Origin: Hallella mizrahii
GTDB taxonomy: Bacteria > Bacteroidota > Bacteroidia > Bacteroidales > Bacteroidaceae
Direction of reading: 5' to 3'
NCBI RefSeq assembly: GCF_009695775.1
Contig: NZ_VUNG01000001.1
Span: 176,844 to 240,843 of the forward strand
Length of the DNA: 64,000 bases
Shown here: one piece after another, positions 18,642-28,700 of the stretch
Layout: each line of letters opens with the position of its first letter
How positions within the stretch are numbered: the stretch's first letter is position 1
Notes under the pieces: generated by a model
Told to the model about the DNA's origin: nothing
Seen by the model: only the letters and a program-made list of their open reading frames with translations
Databases searched by the model: none
Translations under genes and position numbers: made by a program

Positions 18642-18834
18642 GTCAGAAAGACAAGTTCCTTTAGACAGAAAGACAGAAAGGATATATTTTATAGAGCTCT
18701 TCCCCCACTCCTCTTTCCGTCTCAAAGTCCTAAATAGTTTCTCCTGATTGCAAGCTGAGAATGAAGTACTTTTGAAAAGCAAGTTCACGCTTTGAAAAAA
18801 AAAAATCATCTCGCCATATAACATACAACAAGAA

Positions 18835-18863
18835 AGGCTCCAACCCACAGCGGGTTGGAGCCT
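18835..18863 (-). terminator. Terminator of the GH43 gene
   Basis: AGGCTCCAACCC (18,835-18,846), loop ACAGC, GGGTTGGAGCCT (18,852-18,863): a perfect 12-bp stem, extendable by ACAAG/CTTGT. It lies 21 bases past the GH43 stop on the minus strand and is followed there by TTTCTTGTTGT. Confidence 0.8.
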
Positions 18864-18883
18864 CTTGTTATCCTATGCTCTTT

Positions 18884-19906
18884 CTACTTTAGTTCAGGCC
18901 ATCCATGATTCCACCGAACCTTACGGATGACCAGTTTTGGCGTACCTTCACTTTTGATACTATATCCATGACAAATGAAGAGGTCACCTCTCTTTTGCTT
19001 CTTCGGCAACGGGAGATGATAGACGGCACAATGGCCGGCTGCCTCATATCGTTTCTTATCGCCTTCGATGACGAGCGTGCCGCCTCCATCGAGCATAGAC
19101 TTACCCTCGCGGTCGAGATAGGGACCGGCAATCGAGCGGCTTCGTCCGACGACCACACGGTAATTGCTTTTCATGCCCCGACAACAGTAGTCGTGACTGA
19201 CGAAGAGATAGTACCAGCCTTGGTGCTTGAAGATGAATGGAGCCTCGATGGCATTAGGTCCGGCAAAGTCAGAAGTGGGATTGGCCGGAAGGGTCTTGGA
19301 GCCTTTGGCATAGCGGCGCGCAATAGTAAAGGGACGCGCGCCGGCAGCAGCATGTAACGTCGTGTCGAGGCGAAGGAGCTGAATGCCGTCCCAAAACGAG
19401 CCGTAGGCCAGCCACGGCTGACCGTTGTCGTCGATGACAAAGTTGGGATCGATGGCATTCCAGTTGTCGCGTCCCTCGCGTGAGGCTATAATACAGCCCT
19501 CGTCACGCCAGCCGCTGTTGTCGGAGAGGCGGTCGGCGGAGAGAAGTCCGATGGCCGACGTGTTCTTTCCAAACGTCGAACAGGAATAAGCCATATACCA
19601 GCGGCCGTGGTAACGGACGATGTCTGGTGCCCAGAGATCGCCCCGCAATCCGGGTACGCTGTCATGCGCCCAAGCAGGAATATGGTCTTGCAGGACACCA
19701 TGCTTTGCGATGTCCCACGAATGTAAGTCGCAGGAGGTCATGCTGAGGATGCCGGGACCAGTACAATAGAGATGATAGGTGCCGTCCTCGTAAGCCATGA
19801 CCGGATCGTGAACCCAAGGGTCTGTGACGTCATGACGCTCAGGTCCTCCTGCCAAGGCCGTGGCAACGCTGAGCGCAGCCACAGCCAAGGATAAGATGAT
19901 TTTCAA
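18884..19906 (-). CDS. GH43 endo-arabinanase or arabinosidase, TTG start
   Basis: A 340-residue secreted family 43 glycoside hydrolase. The three catalytic acids are visible: Asp34 in WVHDPVM (base), Asp153 in NAIDPNFV (pKa modulator) and Glu221 in AIEAPFIF (acid). ILSMTSCDLHSWD, LWAPDIVRYHGRWYMAYS and GRSRSIAGPYLDREG are typical of the arabinan-endo-1,5-alpha-L-arabinosidase subgroup. The start is a TTG at 19,906 (no ATG in frame upstream or before the signal peptide KIILSLAVAALSVATALA), an uncommon start in this organism. It is the last gene of the susC-susD locus, 306 bp after the other GH43 gene. Confidence 0.9.
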   Translation of the reverse strand: MKIILSLAVAALSVATALAGGPERHDVTDPWVHDPVMAYEDGTYHLYCTGPGILSMTSCDLHSWDIAKHGVLQDHIPAWAHDSVPGLRGDLWAPDIVRYHGRWYMAYSCSTFGKNTSAIGLLSADRLSDNSGWRDEGCIIASREGRDNWNAIDPNFVIDDNGQPWLAYGSFWDGIQLLRLDTTLHAAAGARPFTIARRYAKGSKTLPANPTSDFAGPNAIEAPFIFKHQGWYYLFVSHDYCCRGMKSNYRVVVGRSRSIAGPYLDREGKSMLDGGGTLVIEGDKKRYEAAGHCAVYHLPLPKKQKRGDLFICHGYSIKSEGTPKLVIRKVRWNHGWPELK

Positions 19907-20212
19907 TGATGAATGATTTAATGATAAAGGAGAAAGGGGACGAGGAGAGAGGAAGGAGCAGAGGGACGGCGCACAACGCCGTCACACCGAACCGAGAGAC
20001 CTCGGTCCAACACAAACCCGACTCTCAACCATTGAGTACTGCAAGGCTTCTCGCCGCTTTCGCCCCTAAACGCTCAAGCCTCCCACCGCTTTCGACCCCT
20101 GAGTGTTTCAAGTCTCTGCGCAGCTTTCGACTCTTGAAGCATTTCACGCCCCTCCCCCTCGGGGAGGGGATAGGGGGTGAGGCTGATAGGGGGTGAGGCA
20201 GGAGGTCTACTC
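19907..20212. repeat. Intergenic repeat-rich stretch between the GH43 genes
   Basis: No gene is seen. At 20,050-20,148 there are imperfect repeats of about 40 bases around the motif GCTTTCGAC-CCT-. A G/C palindrome follows (CCCCTCCCC 20,149-20,157; GGGGAGGGG 20,161-20,169), then two direct copies of TAGGGGGTGAGGC (20,171 and 20,187). Confidence 0.65.
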
Positions 20213-22066
20213 TTACTTTCTCACGACCTTCTTTCCACCCACGATCACGATGCCCTTGTAGCTGTCGCTGACCGGCATACCCGCGAGATTGTAGGCCTGC
20301 TGAACCTTAGTGCTGTTCTGATCAGCCTGGATCTCATGGATGCCCGTCGCCGTCACGCCCTCTTTGTAGAGCCAGACGGGGATACCGTCGAAGCTGGTGG
20401 CAGTAATGCAGGTGGCGGGACAGTCCTTATACCCGTCGACGTTCTGCTTGATCGCCACGCCACTGTAGTCCCAGCCGTTGAGTGTCAGCGTGATAAACGA
20501 CTTGCCGTCCTGCGTAAACATCCATGTACCATCGTAATCGGCATTGCTCGGGCACGATACCGTGCCGTCGGCACTGAGCGTCACCGTCACCGGTTTTTGC
20601 TCGTTGGCCTTGCTGAACGAGGCATCTGTCTTATCGTTGTAGGCACAGGGTTGCTGATAAGGATGTTTGAGCAGATGATAGGTGCCGGCGATCTGCTCAG
20701 CAGAGAAGAGTCGTTCGCTCTCGATTTGTTTCTGTGTAGTCTGTTTTCCGGTGAATCGGAAAGGAGCGGTGACGAGCCAACCGTCTTCGTTGACAAAGAG
20801 CGGATGCACGCGCACCTCGTGGAAGTAAGTTCCATCGTCGAATTTAGTATGATAGACCAGGAAGGCATCTCCATCGTTGTCGACCAGTACAGAGTTATGG
20901 CCTTGAGCACGCTCGCCGCGAGTCATGCTGCCCCATCCGGCGTAGGCCCCCATGAGTTTCATGCCACGGTTGGTCACGGAGTTGTTGCCGTAGTTGAGTT
21001 CGTATCGGCTGTAGATCGCGCTGGTACCCTGCCCGTCCACGAAAGGACCGTCGGGATTCTCGCTGCGGAAGACACGCATCACGTAGCCCGCATTAGGGTT
21101 CAGACCTCCGTAAGAGAGAAAGAGATAGTAGTAATTGCCGATATGACGGATAAACGAGCCCTCGCCCGAGACATAGTATCCGCCCGCGATCTTCTTGCCG
21201 AAGTAAGGATCGCTGGTGGTGTTGGCATCGGCACCGCCCTCAGCAGCGTTATTACCGTTGATCTCATAGGGATAGGTGTGGGTATAGTCACGCAGACCTG
21301 TTGTTTCGTCAAGCTTCAACTCCCAGATGCCACCCGACCAAGAGCCGTAGGACATCAGCAGATTGCCGTCCTTGTCATAGAACACACAAGGGTCGATGCA
21401 GTTGGGCCAGTAGCTCCCCCACTTATCCGTATTATAGCGGGCGGGCAGCGAAGTAGCACCGGTAGCAATGGTCAAGTCGGTATACGTCCAGTCGTTGGTC
21501 TTTGTAAAGCCGTTGTGGTCATAGCGTCCTTGAAAGCCGGAGAAGACAACAGGTCCCTGATAGACATACGGTCCCTCGATGTTGTCGGCAGCAAGACAGA
21601 CGATAGACGATGCCCAATTGTCACCGTTGACCGACATATACATGAGCCACTTGCCCGTCTTGCGGCTGCGAACGACATCAGGAGCCCACTGCATGCCCTG
21701 AACATTATTGCCTTTGCACTGCCAGCTGTGGGCATTGAAGTTGCCAAAGGAGACAGTCGCGCCCTTATAGTTCTGCACAGAAGTGATCTTCTGTGTGTTG
21801 TAGGCGTTGGCATAACCGATCTTTTTGGCAAAGAGCGTGCAGGCGTCAGTCTCGCCACCACCAAAGTAAGTCCAATTGAGCATATCGCTGGACTTCGCCG
21901 TGGCAAGATGCGAGCCGAAAAGATAGTAGTTGCTACCGTCGGCAACTATAGAGGGATCATGAACCGCCACTTCCTTGTAGCTGACCCTGGTCTTATCGTT
22001 GGCGTATGTAGCGACAGTGCTGAGGGCGAGCAGGCCGACGGCTGTAAAGAGTTGAAGATGCTTCAT
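20213..22066 (-). CDS. GH43 arabinanase-like enzyme with C-terminal modules
   Basis: A 617-residue secreted protein (signal peptide MKHLQLFTAVGLLALSTVATYA). The family 43 propeller (about residues 30-440) has VAVHDPSIVADGSNYYLFGS with Asp37 as base, NCIDPCVFYDKDGN (Asp) and YVSGEGSFIRHIGNYYYLFLS with the acid Glu. Residues about 460-570 form a beta-rich module (AGTYHLLKHPYQQ to GIPVWLYKEG) as in large two-domain arabinanases. The last 30 residues (YNLAGMPVSDSYKGIVIVGG then KKVVRK) resemble the C-terminal tails of many Prevotella secreted proteins and may be a type IX sorting signal; a porT-like gene is present at 9,100. It probably cuts arabinan chains at the surface. Confidence 0.88.
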   Translation of the reverse strand: MKHLQLFTAVGLLALSTVATYANDKTRVSYKEVAVHDPSIVADGSNYYLFGSHLATAKSSDMLNWTYFGGGETDACTLFAKKIGYANAYNTQKITSVQNYKGATVSFGNFNAHSWQCKGNNVQGMQWAPDVVRSRKTGKWLMYMSVNGDNWASSIVCLAADNIEGPYVYQGPVVFSGFQGRYDHNGFTKTNDWTYTDLTIATGATSLPARYNTDKWGSYWPNCIDPCVFYDKDGNLLMSYGSWSGGIWELKLDETTGLRDYTHTYPYEINGNNAAEGGADANTTSDPYFGKKIAGGYYVSGEGSFIRHIGNYYYLFLSYGGLNPNAGYVMRVFRSENPDGPFVDGQGTSAIYSRYELNYGNNSVTNRGMKLMGAYAGWGSMTRGERAQGHNSVLVDNDGDAFLVYHTKFDDGTYFHEVRVHPLFVNEDGWLVTAPFRFTGKQTTQKQIESERLFSAEQIAGTYHLLKHPYQQPCAYNDKTDASFSKANEQKPVTVTLSADGTVSCPSNADYDGTWMFTQDGKSFITLTLNGWDYSGVAIKQNVDGYKDCPATCITATSFDGIPVWLYKEGVTATGIHEIQADQNSTKVQQAYNLAGMPVSDSYKGIVIVGGKKVVRK

Positions 22067-22094
22067 AATTATCAAAAAAAAGTGGTAAAGCCCT

Positions 22095-22124
22095 TCCCCA
22101 TCCCTCCTACTGAGGGAATGGGGA
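22095..22124 (-). terminator. Hairpin between SGBP and GH43 genes
   Basis: TCCCCATCCCTC (22,095-22,106) and GAGGGAATGGGGA (22,112-22,124) pair with one bulged base. No clear U-tract; it may tune read-through from the susCD part to the GH43 genes. Confidence 0.45.
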
Positions 22125-22148
22125 GCGAGCCTTACCGTTACTTATCAC

Positions 22149-23966
22149 TTATCGTCTGTGAACATGTCGCTTGGCACCGGACGTACCAGCCACCAAATGG
22201 CAGTGGTCAGCGGTGAAGGCGACATAGAGGTCGGCGGGATCGACGGTGTTGATGCCTAAGTAATATAAGGTGTAGGTCTTTCCGTCAGTACCCTTCATGA
22301 CGGCCTGAACGTCAGCCGTACCATTGTTGCAGTTGGTGACATAGACCGTGACCTTTGCACCGTTCATGGCAGCAAGCCAGCCTGCCCAGTCGGCAGCTCC
22401 TGTAGCGTCGTGCTGGCAAGCGTCGTAGCCGTTGCCCCAACCATAGTTGTCGGCACGCACCACACCATATTCTTTCTTATCAGCATTGCGCAGGATGGTG
22501 ACGAAGTTGTCCCAGTTGTTTTTGCCGTCGGTGTAGTTGGTGAAGGAGAACGAGCGGGTCTCACCAGCCGGAACCTTCACGTCATCAGAGAAGGCAGTCC
22601 ACCAGCCTGTGGTGTTGTCTTCAAGACCGATGAGGTTAGGCGTGAATGCGGCAGCACTGCTTGCCGACTCTTTCACGGTGACCATGAGCTTAGCCTCTTT
22701 GCCGTTGGCGGTAGTGATGGTCACAGCCTTCTTGCCAGCCGAAGCGGCGACGGCAGAGAACTTCAGTTTACTGTTGTCGAGGACATCCGTCTCACCATTC
22801 TTGTAGGTGGCGGTCACCTCCATGCCTGTCGGGTCGAAGGCCATCGTGCGGTCGCCCATAGCCTCTGTGGCAGCAGGCTTATAGAAATAGTAGGTGGTGC
22901 GTGTAGGCTGCTTGGTGATCTTGATGGAAGCAATCTGCTGTACGACCTTGAAGGTAGCATAAGCCACGATAGGTTTGGCAGAGGCTTCACCCTTGAAGGT
23001 CTTGTTGTAGATGACGGTGAGTGTCTTCTCGCCAGCCACGTTCATGTCGTTGATGGCAGAGAAGTAGAGCTCAGAAGCCGGGATAGTCTTCTTCACGCCC
23101 TCCTCATAGGTCACCTCGGCAGAGACGTTCTGCATGGCATCGTCGAGCGAAGTACCGAGGTCCACCTCGTCGGGCACATTGTTCAGCGTCATCGACAGCG
23201 GCTGCTTGTCCTCAGCAGAGGTCAGACCGCCGATAGGCACAATGTTGGTCGAGAGGAAGTCGATATAAGAGCCTTCGGGCACGAGGAAGCAACGGATGTT
23301 GGTATCGGAAGCGTCGGGATTCATATTTTTCAGTGCGTAAGGCTGTGTATAAGTCTTCGTCACCGCGCCGTTAGTCATCTTCACAACGAAGGAGTCTTTG
23401 CGTGAGCGGTCAACAGTCAGTGTTACTTTGCCACCGAGCTTCTGCATGTTGGCATCCTTGTTGTCTTCCGGACTCAACAGCTGCGTACTGGTGGTAAACT
23501 TAAACGGCAACTTATAGTAGTCGCTACCCCACTGCGAGTTGTAGGTAGCCGAGTCACCCGTTGCATCGAAGCGGATGGCACCATACTCCTTATAGTCAGT
23601 AGCGCCACGGTCACAATCATTGGTGATGACAACCGCGAAGTTCTTGAAGTAGGTATTGTCATCCGGATTGAGGTTCAGGTTGAACTGTGCATTCCATTTC
23701 TGGTTCTCACCAATGACATAATACTTGGAGAAGACTGACCAAAAGCCGGAAGAGAAGTCGGTCTTGCCGATCGTGTACACATCCTCCTGCATGCCCTCGA
23801 GGACTTCCTCATGAGGCTGCTTAGCGTTGTTGATGGAGTCGATCTTGTCTTTGATCCAATCGGGAGAGTCGATGCCGTACTGATCGGCACCCTCGCACCC
23901 GGTCAAAGCCATCACACCCAGTGCTGTCATGCACAGTGCTTTGGCTATATGCTTGAAATATCTCAT
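22149..23966 (-). CDS. Surface glycan-binding lipoprotein with duplicated module
   Basis: A 605-residue lipoprotein (MRYFKHIAKALCMTALGVMA, lipobox LTGC) in the position of SusE/F-type surface glycan-binding proteins, directly after susD. Two related carbohydrate-binding-like modules are visible: residues about 60-200 (SGFWSVFSKYYVIG ... EYGAIRFDATGDS) and about 445-590 (TGWWTAFSDDVKVPAG ... EYGVVRADNYGWGNGY). Between them lie bacterial Ig-like domains (about 255-440; PDEVDLGTSLDDAMQNVSAE, GMEVTATYKNGETDVLDNSK). The Trp/Tyr-rich modules suggest binding of arabinan-type glycan. The last 15 residues (VAGTSGAKRHVHRR) look unrelated to the fold. Confidence 0.8.
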   Translation of the reverse strand: MRYFKHIAKALCMTALGVMALTGCEGADQYGIDSPDWIKDKIDSINNAKQPHEEVLEGMQEDVYTIGKTDFSSGFWSVFSKYYVIGENQKWNAQFNLNLNPDDNTYFKNFAVVITNDCDRGATDYKEYGAIRFDATGDSATYNSQWGSDYYKLPFKFTTSTQLLSPEDNKDANMQKLGGKVTLTVDRSRKDSFVVKMTNGAVTKTYTQPYALKNMNPDASDTNIRCFLVPEGSYIDFLSTNIVPIGGLTSAEDKQPLSMTLNNVPDEVDLGTSLDDAMQNVSAEVTYEEGVKKTIPASELYFSAINDMNVAGEKTLTVIYNKTFKGEASAKPIVAYATFKVVQQIASIKITKQPTRTTYYFYKPAATEAMGDRTMAFDPTGMEVTATYKNGETDVLDNSKLKFSAVAASAGKKAVTITTANGKEAKLMVTVKESASSAAAFTPNLIGLEDNTTGWWTAFSDDVKVPAGETRSFSFTNYTDGKNNWDNFVTILRNADKKEYGVVRADNYGWGNGYDACQHDATGAADWAGWLAAMNGAKVTVYVTNCNNGTADVQAVMKGTDGKTYTLYYLGINTVDPADLYVAFTADHCHLVAGTSGAKRHVHRR

Positions 23967-23996
23967 TGTTTTTTCTTTTTATAGTTATCGTTTGGC

Positions 23997-25754
23997 TTAT
24001 TTGCTCAAGCTGACAACAGGATGTACCGTCCATCCGTTGGTCTTGAAATACTCACTGTTGTCGGTGCTGTTGTTGGCTGAGTTACCCTTGAGGTTCGGGT
24101 TCTTGTTGGTCAGCGTCTCCACGATGGGCAGGAACTCGTGACCGGGCACATAGGTGTCGTAAGAGCACTTCACCTCAGGATCCTTGCCGACGAGATCATA
24201 GCTAACCGGATCCTTGGCATGATGGATCGAGCAACGGTAGGTTCCATGCTCCTTGAGCTGCTGCAGACGGTCGGCACTGTAGAAGAATCCCCAGCGAAGA
24301 AGATCGAAGCCACGACCAAACTCACAGCCGAACTCCTTCGGGCGCTCTACATTTGCAATCTGCTCAAAGAGCTTGTCCTTCGTCGGGAAGTCAGCTAATT
24401 TCAGATCAGCCAGTCCGGCACGGCGACGCACCTCATTGATCCAGTCGATAGCCTGCTGGGTCGGACCATTGACCTCGTTTTCGCACTCTGCGGCACGCAA
24501 CAGCACATCGGAGTAGCGCATCAGACGCAGGTTGATGCCGTCGTGAAGACCAGTGACCACCTTGTCATAGAGACCGGTACGCATATTGGTATACTTACAG
24601 ATAGGCAAACCGCCATTGTTGTTGTTGGTGACGACGGTATCGGTCGGTGCCATCTTAGACTTGTAGCATACGTTGCCAAGCGTCTGATCATCATTGTCCC
24701 AGTCTGTCTCGTAGGTGCCAATGGTCCAATAAAGACGCGGATCGAGTTTGCCACTCTTGGTACGCTCCTGCTTGAAAAGCTGATAGAGCCAAGGCGAAGC
24801 ACTCAGGTCAGCCCAGCCACCATAGGCACCAGGACCACAGTTGCTTTCGATAGCTGAGCCTTGCGTAGCGTTCTTGCTGGTGTTGACAGGAGTCCACTCA
24901 TCGTCGGTGCCCTGTGTGCCATAGTCGAGGAACTGTACCTCAAAGAGGCTCTCATCATTGTTCTCGTACTGTGCACCCTCACGGAAGTTGTCGCCATAGT
25001 TGGCCATGAGCTTATAAGAGCCGTACTTCTTGTTGATGATGTCCTTCAAGACGGTCAGTGCCTCACTGTATTTATGACGCTGCATCAGCGCGCGGGCATA
25101 GTATCCGGCAGCGGCTCCACAGGTAGCACGGCCTTTGGCCCACTCTCCGCCTTTGTCGCGGGATGGCAACAGGTCTACAGCCTCTTTGAAGTCTTTCTCC
25201 ACCTGGTCCATGACCTCGTCGAAGGTGTTGTTGGTGGCATAGAGACCGTCAAGAGAAGAATAAGTGTTGTAGTCAGTGATCAATGGCACGTCCTGATAAT
25301 ATCCGGCCAAGTTGTAATAGGCCAGGGCACGCAGGAACAGCAACTGTCCCTTGATGTCCTTCATGCGATCGCTCAACTTGCTGTCGTCATCACCGGTACG
25401 GGAGAGGCCGAAGTTGCAGACGTTGATGGTATAGTACCACTCACGCCATACCCACCAGCCAATGTCACCGGAGACAGGAAGGTTGAGGTTGTCGAACGGA
25501 AGATACCACACTTGTGAGGAGTTCCACACCTCATCGCCACGGCACATGTCGATGGTGTAGCCCACACGGGCATAAGAGCCCTCCATGCGGATGTGGTTAT
25601 AGGCAGCCACCACACTTTCCTCCAAATCATCGGCGTTGAATCCGAAGGTGGCTGAGGTCTGCTGATTGGGATTGTCCAAATCGAGCTTATCGTTACAGGA
25701 TGTAAGGGTTCCGAGGCCCAACAAGAGGGCGAGGGAGATATGATAGAGTTTCAT
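23997..25754 (-). CDS. SusD/RagB-family nutrient-uptake lipoprotein
   Basis: A 585-residue outer-membrane lipoprotein (MKLYHISLALLLGLGTLTSC) that forms the lid over its SusC partner. FLRALAYYNLAGYYQDVPLI is the conserved SusD N-terminal helix segment, followed by tetratricopeptide-like helices (AAAGYYARALMQRHKYSEALTVLKDII) and the C-terminal LRLMRYSDVLLRAAECENEV and WINEVRRRAGLADL motifs of RagB/SusD domains. It starts 40 bp after susC, so the two are co-transcribed. Substrate is inferred to be arabinan from the neighbouring GH43 enzymes. Confidence 0.95.
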   Translation of the reverse strand: MKLYHISLALLLGLGTLTSCNDKLDLDNPNQQTSATFGFNADDLEESVVAAYNHIRMEGSYARVGYTIDMCRGDEVWNSSQVWYLPFDNLNLPVSGDIGWWVWREWYYTINVCNFGLSRTGDDDSKLSDRMKDIKGQLLFLRALAYYNLAGYYQDVPLITDYNTYSSLDGLYATNNTFDEVMDQVEKDFKEAVDLLPSRDKGGEWAKGRATCGAAAGYYARALMQRHKYSEALTVLKDIINKKYGSYKLMANYGDNFREGAQYENNDESLFEVQFLDYGTQGTDDEWTPVNTSKNATQGSAIESNCGPGAYGGWADLSASPWLYQLFKQERTKSGKLDPRLYWTIGTYETDWDNDDQTLGNVCYKSKMAPTDTVVTNNNNGGLPICKYTNMRTGLYDKVVTGLHDGINLRLMRYSDVLLRAAECENEVNGPTQQAIDWINEVRRRAGLADLKLADFPTKDKLFEQIANVERPKEFGCEFGRGFDLLRWGFFYSADRLQQLKEHGTYRCSIHHAKDPVSYDLVGKDPEVKCSYDTYVPGHEFLPIVETLTNKNPNLKGNSANNSTDNSEYFKTNGWTVHPVVSLSK

Positions 25755-25793
25755 ATTGACGTAATGTTTATCAGTTGTGTTTTGTTGTCAACA

Positions 25794-28700
25794 TTAGAAT
25801 GAGAAGTGAAGACCGCACATGAATGTACGCGGTGTCGGGAATGAACAGAAGTTGTAACCCGGTGTCCACACACCTCCGGCATAGTCGACATTGTAACCAT
25901 GATAACCTGTGAAGGTATAGAGGTTCTGTGCAGAGACATAAACGCGTACGCTGTTTACATATCCGCCAAACCACTTGTCTGGCATGTTGTAACCAAGTTC
26001 TACGTTGGCGATCTTCCAATAAGCGGCATTCTGAATCTTACGGCTGCTGAAGAGATCGTTCCAAGCCTGCTGGGCGTTGTTGGTAGCGTAAGTACGTGGC
26101 ACATTGCTCAGATAGGTTTTCCCATCCTCACGGTTGGCATCGCCCATGGCTACATCTTTGTTGCCCCAGCCATAGCAGGAGTTCAGACTGTTGTAGATAT
26201 CATCGGTAACGTGATAACCCAGAGCACCAAAGGTGGAGACACTCAGATCGAAGCCCTTGTACTCCAGATGGGCACTGATACCAAAGTTGACCTTTGGCAT
26301 ACCGCTGCCAAGGACGACACGGTCGTTTTCGTCGATCTTGCCATCGGGCTTACCGTCAGGACCACTGACATCCTTGTAGAGGCAGTCACCGACATTGGCT
26401 CCCTGCTGGGTGGCATGGTTGTCGAGGTCGGCCTGCGTGCGTGCAATACCCTCATAGACATAACCGTAGAACTTACCAATCTCTTTTCCAAGCTCTGTGA
26501 TATAGTTGCCGGAGATATAGGCATCCTTGCTGAAACCAAGCTGCACTACCTTATTCTTAAGCGTGCTGAGGTTGGCACTGATCTGATATTTCAGAGGATG
26601 ATCGTTGTTGCGATAAGTACCGCTGAACTCCCAACCACTGTTGTCCAACGTAGCGGCGTTCATCGTCACACTGGTATTGCTCACACCGGCATTCTCCGGA
26701 ACAGGTACTCCGTAGAGCAAATTCTTAGAACGGTTTTTGAACCATTCAGCAGTGAACTCAAGACGGTTGCCAAACATGGCGATGTCAAGACCAATGTTCT
26801 TGGTGATACGGCGCTCCCACTCAAGATTCTGATTGACGAAAGTGGAGATAGCAGAACCGTAAACGATGTTGTTGCCGAAGCTGTAGCTCATGTTGTTGCG
26901 ATCCATCGTGGTCTGGATAGCGTAGTCACCAACATTGTCAATACCAATCTCACCATAGCTTGCGCGGAGCTTCAACAGATTGATGATGTCCTTGCTGACA
27001 GGGAAGAACTTCTCCTTGTCGATACGCCAACCCAAAGACACAGAGGGGAAAGTGGACCAGCGCTTATCCTTGGACAGACGGCTACTGCCATCACGACGGA
27101 CAATAGCTGAGAGAAGATATTTCTCGTCGTAGTTGTAGTTCAGACGACCGAAGTATGACATGATAGCGTGCTTGTACTCAAAAGAGTTGGCATCGCGTGT
27201 CTTGGCATTCTGGATCTGAAGGAAGTAAGGCTCGCTGAACTCATTGCCCCAAGCCGTCAGCGTGTTGGTGTTCTCCTCCTGATAAGCGGTACCAGCAACG
27301 AAATTGATATTGTGCTTGCCGATATGTCCGTCATAAGTAAGGGTGTTCTCCATCAATGCGTCAGCATAGGTACGAGTACCCTTGGTGAGTTTCTCATTGG
27401 TCTTGGCCAAGTAGACACGGTTGCTCTGAATCCAGGAAGGAATCCAAGTGAAGTCCTGAGCGTGGGTCTTGCTATAGGAGAGATTGATCTTATAATTAAG
27501 GTGTTGGGTCTTGGTATCTACACCCAACATCTTCAACAGGTCAACGTCTGCAGAGCCTGTACCTACGAAGCGGTCAACAAGTGTGTTGCGCTTGAGCAGG
27601 TTGTTGACGAGCAACGGATTGGAAGCGGAGATATCACCATGAACCAAATCGTTGTACACACCATAGCCATAGGCATCATAGTTGTAGCCACTGGCAGAAC
27701 CGACTTTGTCGTCGAGAACCCAAGTAGAAGGATCGTAAGCCTTGATGGTCGGTTGCATAAGCAGTGTACCACGAAGCACATTGGTTACATCACCATAAAG
27801 TCCCTGCACATACTCAGAGGCATTGGAAATGGCCATATTGTTCTGCTTGGAATGAGAATAAACGACGCTGGTCTGGAACTTGATGAACTTGGTGTCCATA
27901 GAGTTGTTCACACGTGCCGTGTAGCGCTGATAGTCAGGACCGGCACCCTCGATGGTTCCCTTCTGATTGAAGTAATCGAGTGCTATATTATAAGTATTGT
28001 TGGCACCACCACCACTGAGGTTGACATTATGGTTCTGACGGATACCGGTCTTGAAGACTTCATCGAACCAATCGGTATTGGTAGCATCCTGGAAATGGTA
28101 CTTGCCATCCTCGCCGAGCTTATAGCCGCTGGGAAGTGTGGTACCACTGTTGGCACATGCCTGACCAATATAGTTGCTATACTGATCTGCGTCCATCAGA
28201 TCATAAACACCCTTGGAAATCTTGTCTACGCCAAAGTAGCCACTATAGTCGACTTTCAAAGGCTGATCCTTACGACCATGCTTGGTGGTGATGATGACCA
28301 CACCATTACCAGCACGAGAACCGTAGATGGCACCGGCGGCAGCATCCTTCAAGATCTGGATAGACTCTATATCATTAGCGGAGAAATCACGGATCGTTGT
28401 ACCCATTGGCACACCATCGACAACATACAGAGGAGCGGAGCTACCAAAAGTACTGATACCACGGATACGTACAGAAGGATCTGCACCTGGCTGACCATCG
28501 GTCGTAATCTGTACGCCCGGAACCTTACCCTCAAGCATCGTGGAGATGTTGGAGTTGGACACCTTCTTTAATTGATCGGCATTGACCACGGCAACAGAAC
28601 CGGTCAAGTCGGCTTTCTTCTGTGTGCCATAACCGACGACGACGACCTGATCCAAAACACGGTCATCAGTTGTCATCTGAATCTTATCAATGAGAGCGCG

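Noticed and set aside
22149..22200. Frameshift at the 3' end of the glycan-binding lipoprotein
   Set aside because: The tail looks odd but the frame is open to a proper stop, and no alternative frame clearly continues the module.
20177..22216. 679-codon plus-strand frame opposite the GH43 gene
   Set aside because: Antisense of clear GH43 coding sequence; no domain pattern.
26000..28571. Long plus-strand frames opposite susC
   Set aside because: Low-stop antisense frames created by susC codon bias; no recognisable protein.
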